From positions 738,085 to 802,084 of the forward strand of contig NZ_QRDV01000001.1 in the NCBI RefSeq assembly GCF_003386165.1: 64,000 nucleotides of DNA, written 5' to 3'. Under the pieces are notes generated by a model. It was not told the DNA's origin. It saw only the letters and a list, made by a program, of their open reading frames with translations, and did no database searches. This document shows, in pieces, positions 46,464 through 56,662 of this stretch. Origin of the DNA: Winogradskyella eximia (GTDB lineage Bacteria > Bacteroidota > Bacteroidia > Flavobacteriales > Flavobacteriaceae). How positions within the stretch are numbered: the stretch's first letter is position 1; every line of letters starts with the position of its first letter. The position numbers and the translations under genes are program-made.

Positions 46464-48200
46464 TTATTCTAATCTTATATCTGAAACACTTGCTCCTGTT
46501 GGTATCATTGGGAATACATTACCTTCTTTTTCTACTCTAACTTCTAAGAAATATGGACCTTCACAATCTATCATTTCTTTTACAGCGGCTTTTAAATCCT
46601 TTCTTTCGGAGACTTTTTTAGCTTCAATAGAATAGCCTTTTGCAATGGCTACAAAATCAGGGTTAGTCATCTCAGTAGAGGCATAGCGCTTGTCAAAAAA
46701 CAATTGTTGCCACTGACGTACCATGCCTAAGAACTCATTATTTAGAACTACGATTTTTACAGGTACTTTTTGCTGAAAAATGGTTCCTAATTCTTGAATC
46801 GTCATTTGGTAACCACCATCACCAGCTATCATTACCACTTCTCTATCTGGTGCAGCCATTTTTGCGCCTATTGCTGCTGGTAAAGCAAAGCCCATTGTGC
46901 CTAAACCACCTGATGTAATATTGCTTTTTGTTTTATTGAAATCAGCATAACGACACGCAATCATTTGGTGTTGACCAACATCACTAACAATAGCAGCTTC
47001 TCCTTTGGTTTGTATGTTGATTTCTTTCAACACTTCTGCCATAGTTAAGCCTTCTTTGGTTGGATGTAAGTCATTTTTAATGACTTTTTCGTATTCAATT
47101 TTATATAAATCTTTAAATTTTTGATGCCAATCGGTATGAGAATTTGCATTCAATAAGGGTAACAACGCTTTTAAGCTTGCTTTTGCATCTCCAAGAACTG
47201 CTATATCTGTTTTTACATTTTTATCAATTTCTGCAGGATCAATTTCAAAATGAATCACTTTAGCCTGCTTTGCGTAAGATTCTAAATTGCCTGTAACACG
47301 ATCATCGAATCGCATACCAATAGCAATTAATACATCGCATTGATTGGTTAATACATTTGGAGCATAGTTGCCATGCATACCAACCATACCAACATTTAAT
47401 GGATGTGTTGATGGAATTGCTGAAGCTCCTAAAATGGTCCAAGCCGAAGGAATTCCTGATTTTTCAATAACCGCTTTAAATTCTTCTTCAGCTTCACTTA
47501 AAATAACACCTTGTCCCCAAACTACTAATGGCTGTTTTGCATTATTTATAAGTTCTGCAGCCGCTTTAAGTGAATTTTCATCCGTGTCTGGAACTGGTTT
47601 ATAGCTTCTTACTCCTTTGCATTTTTCGTATTTAAAATCGAATTCTTCAAACTGAGCATCTTTAGTAATATCTATTAAAACAGGTCCTGGTCTTCCACTT
47701 TTAGCTATGTAAAATGCTTTTGCAAATACCTCAGGGATTTGTGATGCTTTTGTAATCTGGCAATTCCATTTGGTTACAGGTGTTGAAATACCAACAATAT
47801 CAGTTTCCTGAAAGGCATCACTTCCTAATAAATGTGAACCGACTTGACCAGTGATACAAACCATTGGTGTAGAGTCTATTTGTGCATCTGCAATACCTGT
47901 AATTAGGTTGGTTGCACCAGGGCCAGATGTTGCCATACAGACACCAACTTTGCCAGAAATACGTGCATAACCTTGCGCTGAGTGTGTTGCTCCTTGCTCA
48001 TGACGTGTAAGGACATGATGGATTTTATCTTGATACTTATACAACTCGTCGTAAACAGGCATAATGGCTCCTCCAGGATATCCGTATAATATATCTACAC
48101 CTTCAGCAAGTAAGCATTTTATAACTGCTTCACTTCCAGAAATACGTTCTGTAATTGCTGTGCTTTTGGTTTTGTTTTGTATGGTTTGAGTTTCTTTCAT
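46464..48200 (-). CDS. ilvB: Acetolactate synthase large subunit
   Basis: TPP and FAD enzyme condensing pyruvate with pyruvate or 2-ketobutyrate. 578 residues: GYPGGAIMPVYDEL with the catalytic glutamate in HEQGATHSAQGYAR, the FAD region GMHGNYAPN, and the TPP motif GDGGYQMTIQELGT...NNEFLGMVRQWQ. Lies between ilvD (11-base gap) and ilvN (2-base gap). Confidence 0.97.
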   Translation of the reverse strand: MKETQTIQNKTKSTAITERISGSEAVIKCLLAEGVDILYGYPGGAIMPVYDELYKYQDKIHHVLTRHEQGATHSAQGYARISGKVGVCMATSGPGATNLITGIADAQIDSTPMVCITGQVGSHLLGSDAFQETDIVGISTPVTKWNCQITKASQIPEVFAKAFYIAKSGRPGPVLIDITKDAQFEEFDFKYEKCKGVRSYKPVPDTDENSLKAAAELINNAKQPLVVWGQGVILSEAEEEFKAVIEKSGIPSAWTILGASAIPSTHPLNVGMVGMHGNYAPNVLTNQCDVLIAIGMRFDDRVTGNLESYAKQAKVIHFEIDPAEIDKNVKTDIAVLGDAKASLKALLPLLNANSHTDWHQKFKDLYKIEYEKVIKNDLHPTKEGLTMAEVLKEINIQTKGEAAIVSDVGQHQMIACRYADFNKTKSNITSGGLGTMGFALPAAIGAKMAAPDREVVMIAGDGGYQMTIQELGTIFQQKVPVKIVVLNNEFLGMVRQWQQLFFDKRYASTEMTNPDFVAIAKGYSIEAKKVSERKDLKAAVKEMIDCEGPYFLEVRVEKEGNVFPMIPTGASVSDIRLE

Positions 48201-48211
48201 TTACTCTTTTT

Positions 48212-49891
48212 TTAAAATTCATCAGTTACACATCCTTTAGATGCTGATGACACTGTTTTTGCATATTTATAGAGCACACCACGTTCAAATTTTAAATCTG
48301 GTGCTTGCCATTTTTCACGTCTTTTCTGAAGTTCTTCTTCAGAGACTTCTAATGAAATTGAATTAGTTTCAGCGTCAATAGTAATTATGTCTCCATCTTT
48401 AACGACGGCTATTGTGCCTCCTTCTTGAGCTTCAGGTGTTATATGTCCTACAACAAAACCATGTGTTCCTCCAGAGAAACGTCCATCAGTAATTAAAGCA
48501 ACATCTTTACCTAAGCCAGCTCCCATAATCGCAGCTGTTGGTTTTAACATTTCTGGCATTCCTGGTCCACCTTTAGGACCTTCATACCTAATGACAACGA
48601 CATCTCCTTTTTCCACTTTTCCATCTCTAATTCCGTCGTTTGCTGCATATTCTCCTTCAAAAACTTTAGCTTTTCCTCTAAAGCATAAACCTTCTTTTCC
48701 TGTTATTTTAGCCACACTACCTTCGGTTGCTAAATTGCCGTAGAGCATTCTTAAGTGTCCTGAAATTTTTATAGGTTCTTCAATAGGTTTAATAACATCT
48801 TGACCTTCTTTTAAGTCTGGTACATCTAATAAGTTTTCAGCAATTGTTTTTCCTGTTACGGTTAAACAATCTCCGTGAATCATACCTTTCTTTAAAAGAT
48901 ATTTTAATACTGCAGGAATACCTCCAACAGCATGAACATCTTCCATTAGATATTTTCCACTAGGTTTTAAATCTGCTAAAAATGGTGTGTTGTCACTAAT
49001 ATCTTGAAAATCTTTGAGCGTAAAATCTATTTGAGCAGCTCTTGCAATGGCTAAAAAGTGTAAGACTGCATTTGTAGAACCTCCTAATATTGTTACTAGT
49101 CTTACTGCATTTTCAAGTGATTTTCTTGTAATTATATCCGAAGGTTTAATATCTTTTTCTAATAATAATCGTAAAGCTTCACCAGCTCTTACAGATTCGT
49201 TTTTCTTAGCGTCGCTTAACGCCGGATTTGAAGAGTTGAAAGGTAAAGTCATTCCCAAAGCTTCAATTGCAGAAGCCATGGTGTTTGCGGTATACATTCC
49301 ACCACAGGCACCAGCACCAGGACATGCTTTTTCAACGATGTTTTGATACTCAGTTTCGTCCATGGTTCCAGCAACTTTGCTTCCCCAAGCTTCAAAAGCA
49401 GAAACAACATCTAGTTTCTTTCCGTTGTGACAACCGGAATCTATTGTGCCTCCATAGACCAAAATACTTGGTCTATCTAAACGAATCATAGCCATTAAAG
49501 CGCCTGGCATATTCTTATCGCAACCTACCACAGTTACTAATCCGTCGTAGCTCATGGCTTGGACTACAGTTTCCATAGAATCTGCAATAATGTCGCGAGA
49601 AGGTAGTGAGTAACGCATTCCTGGAGTACCCATTGAAATACCATCACTAACACCAATAGTGTTGAAAATTAAGCCTATAACATCTTCGTTTTTTGTGCCT
49701 TCTTTAACCAATTTGGCTAAGTCGTTGAGGTGCATGTTACAAGGATTGCCCTCGTAACCTGTGCTTGCAATACCAACAATAGGTTTAAAAAAATCTTCTT
49801 TTGTTAGTCCAATAGCATGCAGCATGGCTTGCGCAGCAGGTTGCGTTGGGTCTTGGGTAACTGTTTTACTGTATTTGTTTAATTCACTCAT
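48212..49891 (-). CDS. ilvD: Dihydroxy-acid dehydratase
   Basis: Fe-S dehydratase giving the 2-keto acids of valine and isoleucine. 559 residues: cluster cysteines in [21 protein letters not shown] and [16 protein letters not shown], then GGSTNAVLH, and [14 protein letters not shown] near the end. First structural gene of ilvD-B-N-C-A. It is preceded by a long leader (about 175 bases after the attenuator hairpin). Confidence 0.97.
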   Translation of the reverse strand: MSELNKYSKTVTQDPTQPAAQAMLHAIGLTKEDFFKPIVGIASTGYEGNPCNMHLNDLAKLVKEGTKNEDVIGLIFNTIGVSDGISMGTPGMRYSLPSRDIIADSMETVVQAMSYDGLVTVVGCDKNMPGALMAMIRLDRPSILVYGGTIDSGCHNGKKLDVVSAFEAWGSKVAGTMDETEYQNIVEKACPGAGACGGMYTANTMASAIEALGMTLPFNSSNPALSDAKKNESVRAGEALRLLLEKDIKPSDIITRKSLENAVRLVTILGGSTNAVLHFLAIARAAQIDFTLKDFQDISDNTPFLADLKPSGKYLMEDVHAVGGIPAVLKYLLKKGMIHGDCLTVTGKTIAENLLDVPDLKEGQDVIKPIEEPIKISGHLRMLYGNLATEGSVAKITGKEGLCFRGKAKVFEGEYAANDGIRDGKVEKGDVVVIRYEGPKGGPGMPEMLKPTAAIMGAGLGKDVALITDGRFSGGTHGFVVGHITPEAQEGGTIAVVKDGDIITIDAETNSISLEVSEEELQKRREKWQAPDLKFERGVLYKYAKTVSSASKGCVTDEF

Positions 49892-50065
49892 AGTTTATTC
49901 TGGCAAAAATGATTTGCTAAATCTAAATTACTTGTTATGCTAAGTTTATATAGCAATATTCTGTTTCTTAATCTAAATTCAATACGACTGGAGTTGGGTT
50001 AACTTGTTGTTTATTAGTTTTTTAGGATGATATAAATATGATGTCCAAGTGTGTTATTTTTTTGT

Positions 50066-50199
50066 ATAAAAAAAGCCTTCCTGATTACGGAAGGCTTAAA
50101 ATAAATCTATGTTTTAAATTATTATAGTATTCCTCGGTTTTGTAAAATAATCACGAAGCGAATAATAGAAATGATTATGATAATTTGTGCGTTAATATG
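50066..50199 (-). promoter_or_regulatory. Probable attenuator and leader of the ilv operon
   Basis: On the minus strand an AAGCCTTCC / GGAAGGCTT hairpin (50073-50097) followed by seven T (50066-50072) is a strong terminator placed before ilvD with no gene upstream to terminate. Just upstream, one frame (50196 to the TAA at 50122) reads 24 codons including IIIIISII and, three residues later, VIIL: ten Ile plus Val and Leu, as expected of a branched-chain leader peptide. It has no ATG, GTG or TTG start, only ATT/ATC/ATA. GAGG just before its stop can pair weakly with the terminator's first arm. The terminator is sure; the peptide is a proposal. Confidence 0.6.
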
Positions 50200-50567
50200 T
50201 TAACTCAAGGGATATATACTATGTTTTAGAATCTTAATGCCTTTATTACAAAAAGAAATAAAATAATCACAAGAATTAGGTTTGTGAAGGTGGTGACATA
50301 GAGACAAAAAGCTAACCATTTATATCGGTTAAAGATATTTGTATTTAAGATGATTTTAGAATCTTAAGTTTGGTAAGTTATATGTTTGATGTAATTAATT
50401 TGCACATTAAGGATATCTGTTTAGGTATATTTTCTTATTTCTAATAATGTTGTCTAGATTGTTGGTTATTAGTGATATATTGTTAAAAGCCTTGTAAATA
50501 AAGGATTTTACAAGAAATGAGAATGTTTTTGGGTGAATTAAGCAAGTAGTTTTTACGATTAAACGCG
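50200..50567. other. Intergenic region between the ilv leader and the T9SS gene
   Basis: About 370 AT-rich bases between divergent genes. It holds an exact 14-base direct repeat TTTTAGAATCTTAA at 50224-50237 and 50354-50367, and a weak hairpin (TAACC...GGTTA) near 50313-50331. No coding region is convincing on either strand. Confidence 0.4.
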
Positions 50568-50575
50568 TATATTTG
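50568..50575 (+). promoter_or_regulatory. -7 element of the T9SS-cargo gene
   Basis: TATATTTG is an exact TAnnTTTG match 29 bases before the start codon. No TTG is seen at the expected -33 position. Confidence 0.6.
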
Positions 50576-50604
50576 CGGTTATAATACATTACAATCCTAA
50601 ATCT

Positions 50605-53253
50605 ATGAAAAAACAATTACAATTTTTAATACTTCTAGCTTTCCTAGCTTTTAGTAGTTCTCAACTAAACGCACAAGTTGATGGAACTTTTACAAATAAT
50701 GCTGGAGCTGGAGATGGCTTATGGTCTACACCAACAAACTGGACAGGTGGAATAATCGCAGATGCAACTGGTACTGCAACTCTAGAGGCCAATGTAGATA
50801 TTGATGCTGATACAACTGTTGGAAATTTGTTAATAAATGCTGCTATAACAATTAGTAGTCCTTCAAATTCTACTTTAACCCTTACTACTGCAGTTGCAAA
50901 TGATCTTATAGTAAATAATTTTGCAGGAATAACTACCGTTGATTGTAACCTAACTTTAGGTATTAATGGAAGATTCGAAAATATAGCAGGTGCTACAACT
51001 ATTTTTGCAAATGGTAATACTATTGATTCAGATACTTTTGGTCTTACGTTACAAAATGAATCATCAAATGCTTTTGAGTTTAATGGAGAAGTAATCGGAA
51101 GTGGACTTTTTAATACTATAAATAGTACTGGGAATGGAGGAGCTACTTTTGGGGCTACTTCAGATTTTTCAACTTTTTCTGGGGATTTTAAAAATAGAAA
51201 TCATCCTTTTATTTTTAATAGTACTAGTAAAATTAGTACGGGAACTACAATAGAATTAGAAGGTTCTGCTTCTATTACTTTTAACGTAGCAGATCAATTT
51301 GAGGGTGATATTTACAAAGATGTTCAAGCAAATAATACATCTGTAGTTACATTTAATCAAAACCAAAGTAATTTGGGTTACTTAAGAGTAAATACTAGAC
51401 CTTTAAGTTTAGTCTTTGCTGATGGTGTCAATCTTGTACAATTTTCTTCATATACTACATCTACTACTGAAGGTGTAGTGGATTTACAAAACTACGCGCC
51501 TGGAGTGCTTAGAATAGGAACAACAGCAACAACGGTACCTCAAGCCATATTAGACACTTGGCTTTTAGATGGAGTAGAACCTGCAGATGGTACTCTTACT
51601 CAAGATGTAGATGGTTATATTATACATAATACTTATACTACAACACCAGGTCAAGATATTAATTGGGAAGATAGTTCTACTTGGATAGGTGGAAAAATCC
51701 CTTCTTTACCGACTGATAATGTAGTAATACATGGTAAAGTAGATTTAAACTCTAACCTAACAATAAATAATATAACAATAGAACATACTACTGGAGTTCA
51801 AGAAATTTTAGATATTCAGCCTGGGTATTCGCTTATTGTAAATGGAGATGCAATAACAAAAGATGCACTTAGAGCAAGCTCTTCTAGTACAAGTTCAGGA
51901 AGTTTAATTTTAAAAGGAAATATTACTGGTAATATTAGATATAATAAATGGGTAAATTCAAGGCCAGGTAATGATTTGATAGCTTCTCCTGTTTCTCAAA
52001 CCTTTAGTACTTTTGAAGCATCAAGTGTTAATCTTTATGAAAACCCTTCTACGACTACACAAAAATTATTTGGTCCTTTTAATAATGTTGATGGTGTATA
52101 CGAAAATTGGGATACTGTAAATGATGCTACTAAGGATATTGTTCTTGGTAAAGGGTATAGAGCCGCAACTAATAGTGGAGGTACAGTTGTATTTCAAGCA
52201 CAACCAGACTCGCCAACAACAGATGTATTTATTGGGCTTACAGATGGAGGTGATCCAACTTATGGTAAATGGAACTTAATAGGAAATCCTTACCCTTCGT
52301 ATTTAGACTTTGATGCCTTTTGGACTGAAAACTCGGGTGAGATAAATGGAGGTAGTGGAGCTTACCAAGCAGTTTATGGTTATGATGCAGATGATTCGGA
52401 TGGTAGTAATTTTACAGTTTGGAATTCATTTAACACGTCAGATTTTGTGCCAGGTCAAGGTTTCTTTGTCAGAACGATATCTGGCGGAACAATAACCTTT
52501 AAACCAGCAATGAGAACTATTGGAACTTCCGATGATTTTATTGCAGGTAGAACAGCGACACCTAATTTTGTGTTATCAGAATTATTCTTATCCAACGAAT
52601 CATCTACTCAAACGACTAAAATATACTTTGCAGACAATCAAACAAGAGGTTTAGATCCAGGTTATGATGCTGCTGCTTTTACAGGTTCTACTAATGGTAT
52701 TTATACTAATCTAGTTGAAGATAATGAAGGTTTAGAGTTTGCGATTCAAGCCTTACCTTATAATGATTTAAACGATGTGGTTGTGCCACTTGGTGTTAAT
52801 GGTGATGCAGGTACACAGTTAACTATTGGTTTAGATGCTGAAACGGTTTCTATTCCTTCTCATATTAATGTATACTTAGAAGATAATGTAGCTAATACTT
52901 GGACGTTATTAAACAATAGCGATTATATATTTACACCATCTGCTGAATTAAGTGGAACAGGGCGATTCTACGTACATTTCACACCAACAACATTATCTAC
53001 AAAGGATAATCTATTAAACGGTTTAAATATTTATTCAGAGCAAGTATCAAAAACAGTCGTTGTTAAAGGTCAATTAAACACTGATACTACAGCGGTAATT
53101 TACGATATGCAAGGTAGATTAGTATTACAACAAGCTTTAGATACTTCAAATAACACCAACACTATTGATGTCAATGCTCTAAAAACAGGAGTTTATATTG
53201 TAGAATTAAAAAGTAAAACACAAAGTAAGACTCAAAAAATAATTGTTAATTAA
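50605..53253 (+). CDS. Secreted protein with T9SS type A sorting domain
   Basis: An 882-residue exported protein. Residues 1-23 are a Sec signal peptide (hydrophobic LILLAFLAFSS, then LNAQ). Residues about 25-450 are rich in Thr, Asn and beta-helix-like repeats (ATLEANVDIDADTTVGNLLI; VIHGKVDLNSNLTINNITI), suggesting an adhesin or surface scaffold. The middle has GNPYPSYLDFDAF and FVPGQGFFVRT segments common in large flavobacterial surface proteins. The last 75 residues (from GLNIYSEQ; VIYDMQGRLV; LKTGVYIVELKSKTQSKTQKIIVN) form a Por-secretion C-terminal domain, so it is exported by the type IX system and probably anchored or released outside. No catalytic motif is recognised. Its role in the neighbouring glycan locus, if any, is unknown. 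Confidence 0.85.
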   Translation: MKKQLQFLILLAFLAFSSSQLNAQVDGTFTNNAGAGDGLWSTPTNWTGGIIADATGTATLEANVDIDADTTVGNLLINAAITISSPSNSTLTLTTAVANDLIVNNFAGITTVDCNLTLGINGRFENIAGATTIFANGNTIDSDTFGLTLQNESSNAFEFNGEVIGSGLFNTINSTGNGGATFGATSDFSTFSGDFKNRNHPFIFNSTSKISTGTTIELEGSASITFNVADQFEGDIYKDVQANNTSVVTFNQNQSNLGYLRVNTRPLSLVFADGVNLVQFSSYTTSTTEGVVDLQNYAPGVLRIGTTATTVPQAILDTWLLDGVEPADGTLTQDVDGYIIHNTYTTTPGQDINWEDSSTWIGGKIPSLPTDNVVIHGKVDLNSNLTINNITIEHTTGVQEILDIQPGYSLIVNGDAITKDALRASSSSTSSGSLILKGNITGNIRYNKWVNSRPGNDLIASPVSQTFSTFEASSVNLYENPSTTTQKLFGPFNNVDGVYENWDTVNDATKDIVLGKGYRAATNSGGTVVFQAQPDSPTTDVFIGLTDGGDPTYGKWNLIGNPYPSYLDFDAFWTENSGEINGGSGAYQAVYGYDADDSDGSNFTVWNSFNTSDFVPGQGFFVRTISGGTITFKPAMRTIGTSDDFIAGRTATPNFVLSELFLSNESSTQTTKIYFADNQTRGLDPGYDAAAFTGSTNGIYTNLVEDNEGLEFAIQALPYNDLNDVVVPLGVNGDAGTQLTIGLDAETVSIPSHINVYLEDNVANTWTLLNNSDYIFTPSAELSGTGRFYVHFTPTTLSTKDNLLNGLNIYSEQVSKTVVVKGQLNTDTTAVIYDMQGRLVLQQALDTSNNTNTIDVNALKTGVYIVELKSKTQSKTQKIIVN

Positions 53254-53314
53254 AATGTGTAATTGAGGTTATAATTTATTGAGAATAGTCATAACCTTGA
53301 ATTGATTAATAGTA

Positions 53315-53354
53315 GAAAAAAAACGTGATATTTTTTAAAATATTGCGTTTTTTT
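53315..53354 (+). terminator. Terminator of the T9SS-cargo gene
   Basis: AAAAAACG with an inner ATATTTT/AAAATAT stem and CGTTTTTTTT forms a long hairpin ending in a T run, 62 bases after the stop. Confidence 0.8.
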
Positions 53355-53407
53355 TATCATCAATAATTTCTTCTAAGTTCAGTCTAATTAGTGAAGATGT
53401 TTTGTAA

Positions 53408-53551
53408 GCGAAATATTTCAAACTATTAAAATTAGTGGGAAATACTTGTAACAGTAAGGCTCAAAATTCGTTTATTTATAACGTGAATAATGGAGTATTT
53501 GCAAAACAACTATACAATTCGTCCGTTAATACAGGAAGAATACATTTCTAA
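53408..53551 (+). pseudogene. Possible relic of a T9SS sorting domain
   Basis: A 47-codon frame without a start codon. Its end (FIYNVNNGVFAKQLYNSSVNT) resembles the IYNxNGxxV...LNSSxNT part of type A sorting domains, so it may be the remnant of a decayed secreted-protein gene. Chance similarity cannot be excluded at this length. Confidence 0.25.
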
Positions 53552-53577
53552 ATAATTACATTTAAAATAAAACCAAC

Positions 53578-54675
53578 ATGTATCATCAAAATATAAAAAA
53601 GCAATTCGTCTATTATTCTATTATTATGTTACAGTTCTTAACACTTTCTAGCTGTAAAAACGAAAAAGAGAATATATCTTCTGAATCAAAACCAATTTCG
53701 AAAATTGAAGCTCCTGACGGTATGATTTGGGTTGATAAAAACACTTTTTTACAAGGAGCTAAAGATTCTGATAATTATGCCATGCCAAGAGAAAAGCCTG
53801 CTCATATGGTTACTGTTGATGGTTTTTATATAGATGTTACAGAGGTTACAAACAAGCAGTTTAAAGCGTTTGTGGATGCTACAAATTATATGACAATTGC
53901 GGAACGAGAGATTGATTGGGAAGAGATGAAAAAAGAATTGCCTCCGAACACACCAAAACCTCATGATTCTATCTTGCAACCTGGTAGTTTAATTTTTAAC
54001 AAAGATGTAAATGCTGTTGTAAACATGGAAAATTATGGACAGTGGTGGACATGGAAGACAGGCGCTGATTGGAAACATCCTTATGGTCCAGAATCTACTA
54101 TAGAAGGTAAAGACGATTATCCTGTAGTGCATGTGGCTTATCAAGATGCTATAGCATATTGTAAATGGGCTAATAGACGTTTGCCAACAGAAGCAGAGTG
54201 GGAATCTGCTGCTCAAGGTAAAAATCCAAACACCATTTTTACTTGGGGAAATGATGCTGCAAAATTAGATGCTAATGCTAATACTTGGCAAGGTATATTT
54301 CCTACAAATAATGAGTCTCAGGATGGATTTGAGTTTATTTCACCTGTAAAATCGTATCCTCCAAATAGTATTGGGTTATATGATATGGCTGGGAATGTAT
54401 GGGAAATTACGAGTGACTTTTTTAGTGTAAAATATTATAATGAATTAGATACGTCTAAACCTATTGTAAATCCTAAAGGACCTAATAAACATTTCAACCC
54501 TAATAATCCGTATCAAGTTGAACACGTTATGAAAGGTGGTTCATTTTTGTGCCATGCCTCTTACTGTGCAAGTTATAGAATTTCTGCTAAAATGGGTGTT
54601 TCAGTAGATTCTGGGTCTGATCATATGGGCTTTAGAACAGTTGCTACACCAGATATGTTAGCTACTAAAGAATAA
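53578..54675 (+). CDS. Formylglycine-generating enzyme, predicted lipoprotein
   Basis: Converts the active-site cysteine of type I sulfatases to formylglycine. The 365-residue protein has an FGE-sulfatase (SUMF1) fold: GMIWVDKNTFLQGA, VDGFYIDVTEVTNKQF, RLPTEAEWESAAQG, NSIGLYDMAGNVWEIT and GFRTV. Both catalytic cysteines of true FGE are present, Cys325 and Cys330 in GGSFLCHASYC, unlike many SUMF1-like proteins that lack them. The N-terminus is a lipoprotein signal (LTLSSC, Cys26), which predicts export to the periplasm or membrane surface. It converges on three sulfatase genes, each with a CxPSR motif. Oxygen-dependent maturation outside the cytoplasm is an inference. Confidence 0.9.
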   Translation: MYHQNIKKQFVYYSIIMLQFLTLSSCKNEKENISSESKPISKIEAPDGMIWVDKNTFLQGAKDSDNYAMPREKPAHMVTVDGFYIDVTEVTNKQFKAFVDATNYMTIAEREIDWEEMKKELPPNTPKPHDSILQPGSLIFNKDVNAVVNMENYGQWWTWKTGADWKHPYGPESTIEGKDDYPVVHVAYQDAIAYCKWANRRLPTEAEWESAAQGKNPNTIFTWGNDAAKLDANANTWQGIFPTNNESQDGFEFISPVKSYPPNSIGLYDMAGNVWEITSDFFSVKYYNELDTSKPIVNPKGPNKHFNPNNPYQVEHVMKGGSFLCHASYCASYRISAKMGVSVDSGSDHMGFRTVATPDMLATKE

Positions 54676-54699
54676 CGTATATCTTTCACATATATCACT

Positions 54700-54732
54700 A
54701 AAAAAAGGGAAATCTAACTTTCCCTTTTTTTA
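54700..54732. terminator. Bidirectional terminator between FGE and sulfatase genes
   Basis: AAAAAAGGGAAA, loop TCTAAC, TTTCCCTTTTTT. It serves both converging transcripts. Confidence 0.92.
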
Positions 54733-54784
54733 TTTCATAAAATCATTTGCAATACGTGTTTCTAAAGCGTAATCTCTAAAACGG

Positions 54785-56623
54785 TTAGTCTAGTAAAGAA
54801 AATTCTTTTGATACTCTAGTTACTCTAATATAAAACGCTCCCCAATCTTCACCTTCATTGGTTGTAAACCAAGCGCTCATATCTGTTTCTCCTTTAGTAA
54901 AATTACCTGTAAATCTTATAATTTTAGCATCGTTTTCTACTGTCTTAGTTTGTTCCCAAGCTCCAATTTTTACTCCACCAGATTTAAAGTTCATTGTTCT
55001 GCCATCGCTAATAGATTCCGTAGAAATGGTGCCTTTTTTTCCTGCTACAGCTGCATTTATTGCTAAATTAGATTCAAAAGGCCATCTGCTTAATTCAATA
55101 GTGTAAGTTCCTGATTGTTCAAACGCAACCGTAAATTCACCTCCTATTGGATTTTTTTTCGCTTCTCTAATATAATTCTGATTCCATGGAATTTTAGAAT
55201 CGTGTACATGTGTATCATGACACGTTAGTTCTATAGGATTTTGTTGATCTGATCCTAAAACAATAATCGGAAACTGATTAAACTCTGTAGATACAGAACT
55301 CCACCATTCATTATAATAGCCTCGCATTTGCTCTACTTTTTCAGGAAACTGTGCTGCTAAGTCATTTTCTTGACCTGGATCTTTAGAAACATCATATAAT
55401 TCTGTACCATTAACTAATCTCATTTTGTCTGACATCACGGCACTTTTTCTCCATTTTATAGGGCTTTGTACACGTTGCGAATCTGTAATAAGATAGTCTC
55501 TACCAATTGTTTCTTTAGTTCCTGATAGAAGTGATGAAATATCTGAACCATCCATTTCTTTTTGTCTTTCAGGTAATTCTAAATTACATAAGGTCGCTAA
55601 GGTTGGTAAAATATCTAAATGAGCCGTTAAGTCATTCACATCTCTACCGCCTTTAATATTCTTATCTGGATATGATATAAAAAACGGTACTCTGTGTCCA
55701 CCTTCATACTCACTGTTTTTTGTGCCTTTCATGCCACCATTGAAACCGTATAATTTACCTCCAACTGTTTTATATCCTGAAGCAGTTCCGTTATCTGTCA
55801 TGAAAATAAGAATCGTATTATCTGCAATATTTAATTCTTTAAGTTTCTTTTGAAGTTTCGCAAAGTTGTCATCGACATTGGTAATCATTCCATAAAATAT
55901 TTTTTGAAACTCAGGAATGTCTAAATCTTTGTATTTGTTATAATAGTCTTCTGGAACATTATAGGGTAGGTGAGGTGCGTTTGTAGAAATATAAGCGAAA
56001 AATGGTTCGTCTTTCTTTTCTTCAATATATTTAATAGCCTCATCAAACCAAACATCTGTACAATAGCCTTCGTACTTAGTAGGTACACCGTTTTTAAAAT
56101 AAGTATCATCAAAATAATCATTATCCCAATAATCTGGAGTCTGACCAACTCCACCACCACCATGTGTAATGGTGTATTTAAAACCTTTGTCTTGTGGTCT
56201 AGAAGGGTAGGTATCTCCTAAATGCCATTTACCAAACATCGCTGTTTCGTAACCATTTTCTTGAAACACATCAGCCATAGTCACTTCATCTTCTCGTAAA
56301 ATAGAAACGCCACCTATCGTATGCCAAACACCAACTCTATCTGCATATCTTCCGGTCATTAAACCAGATCTTGAAGGAGCACATGTTGGACCAACATGAA
56401 AGTCTGTTAAACGAACAGAGTCATCATGAAATTTGTCTAAAGCAGGCGTTTTAACTAAGGTGTTACCATGAGCACCTAAATCACCATAACCTTGGTCGTC
56501 TGTGATGATTACAATGACGTTAGGCTGCTTTGCTTTTTTGGTTGTTGCTATTTTTTTTGATTGAGACGTACATGACAATGTAAATCCCATAAGCGCCATT
56601 AATACTATTATTTTTTTATTCAT
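54785..56623 (-). CDS. Family S1 sulfatase 1, predicted lipoprotein
   Basis: Hydrolyses a sulfate ester. 612 residues from the ATG at 56623; an upstream ATG (56644) would spoil the signal. Lipobox FTLSC (Cys18) follows a hydrophobic helix. Metal-ligand ITDDQGYGDLG (residues 40-50), then CAPSR with the formylglycine precursor Cys81, KWHLGD, and MTDNGT. Beyond the sulfatase core (to about residue 470) there is a C-terminal region with beta-sandwich character (GEFTVAFEQSGTYTIELSRWP) not seen in the other two. The substrate is not deducible; the setting suggests a sulfated fucose-rich glycan. Confidence 0.92.
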   Translation of the reverse strand: MNKKIIVLMALMGFTLSCTSQSKKIATTKKAKQPNVIVIITDDQGYGDLGAHGNTLVKTPALDKFHDDSVRLTDFHVGPTCAPSRSGLMTGRYADRVGVWHTIGGVSILREDEVTMADVFQENGYETAMFGKWHLGDTYPSRPQDKGFKYTITHGGGGVGQTPDYWDNDYFDDTYFKNGVPTKYEGYCTDVWFDEAIKYIEEKKDEPFFAYISTNAPHLPYNVPEDYYNKYKDLDIPEFQKIFYGMITNVDDNFAKLQKKLKELNIADNTILIFMTDNGTASGYKTVGGKLYGFNGGMKGTKNSEYEGGHRVPFFISYPDKNIKGGRDVNDLTAHLDILPTLATLCNLELPERQKEMDGSDISSLLSGTKETIGRDYLITDSQRVQSPIKWRKSAVMSDKMRLVNGTELYDVSKDPGQENDLAAQFPEKVEQMRGYYNEWWSSVSTEFNQFPIIVLGSDQQNPIELTCHDTHVHDSKIPWNQNYIREAKKNPIGGEFTVAFEQSGTYTIELSRWPFESNLAINAAVAGKKGTISTESISDGRTMNFKSGGVKIGAWEQTKTVENDAKIIRFTGNFTKGETDMSAWFTTNEGEDWGAFYIRVTRVSKEFSLLD

Positions 56624-56662
56624 TTTGATTCTGTTTTTGAACATAGATACTATTTGTTTATC

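Larger units (their letters stand above)
53254..53577. other. Intergenic region after the T9SS gene, with possible coding relic
   Basis: It contains an inverted repeat AGGTTAT...ATAACCT (53266-53298), the terminator at 53315-53354, and an unstarted plus-strand frame 53408-53551. The rest shows nothing I can name. Confidence 0.4.
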
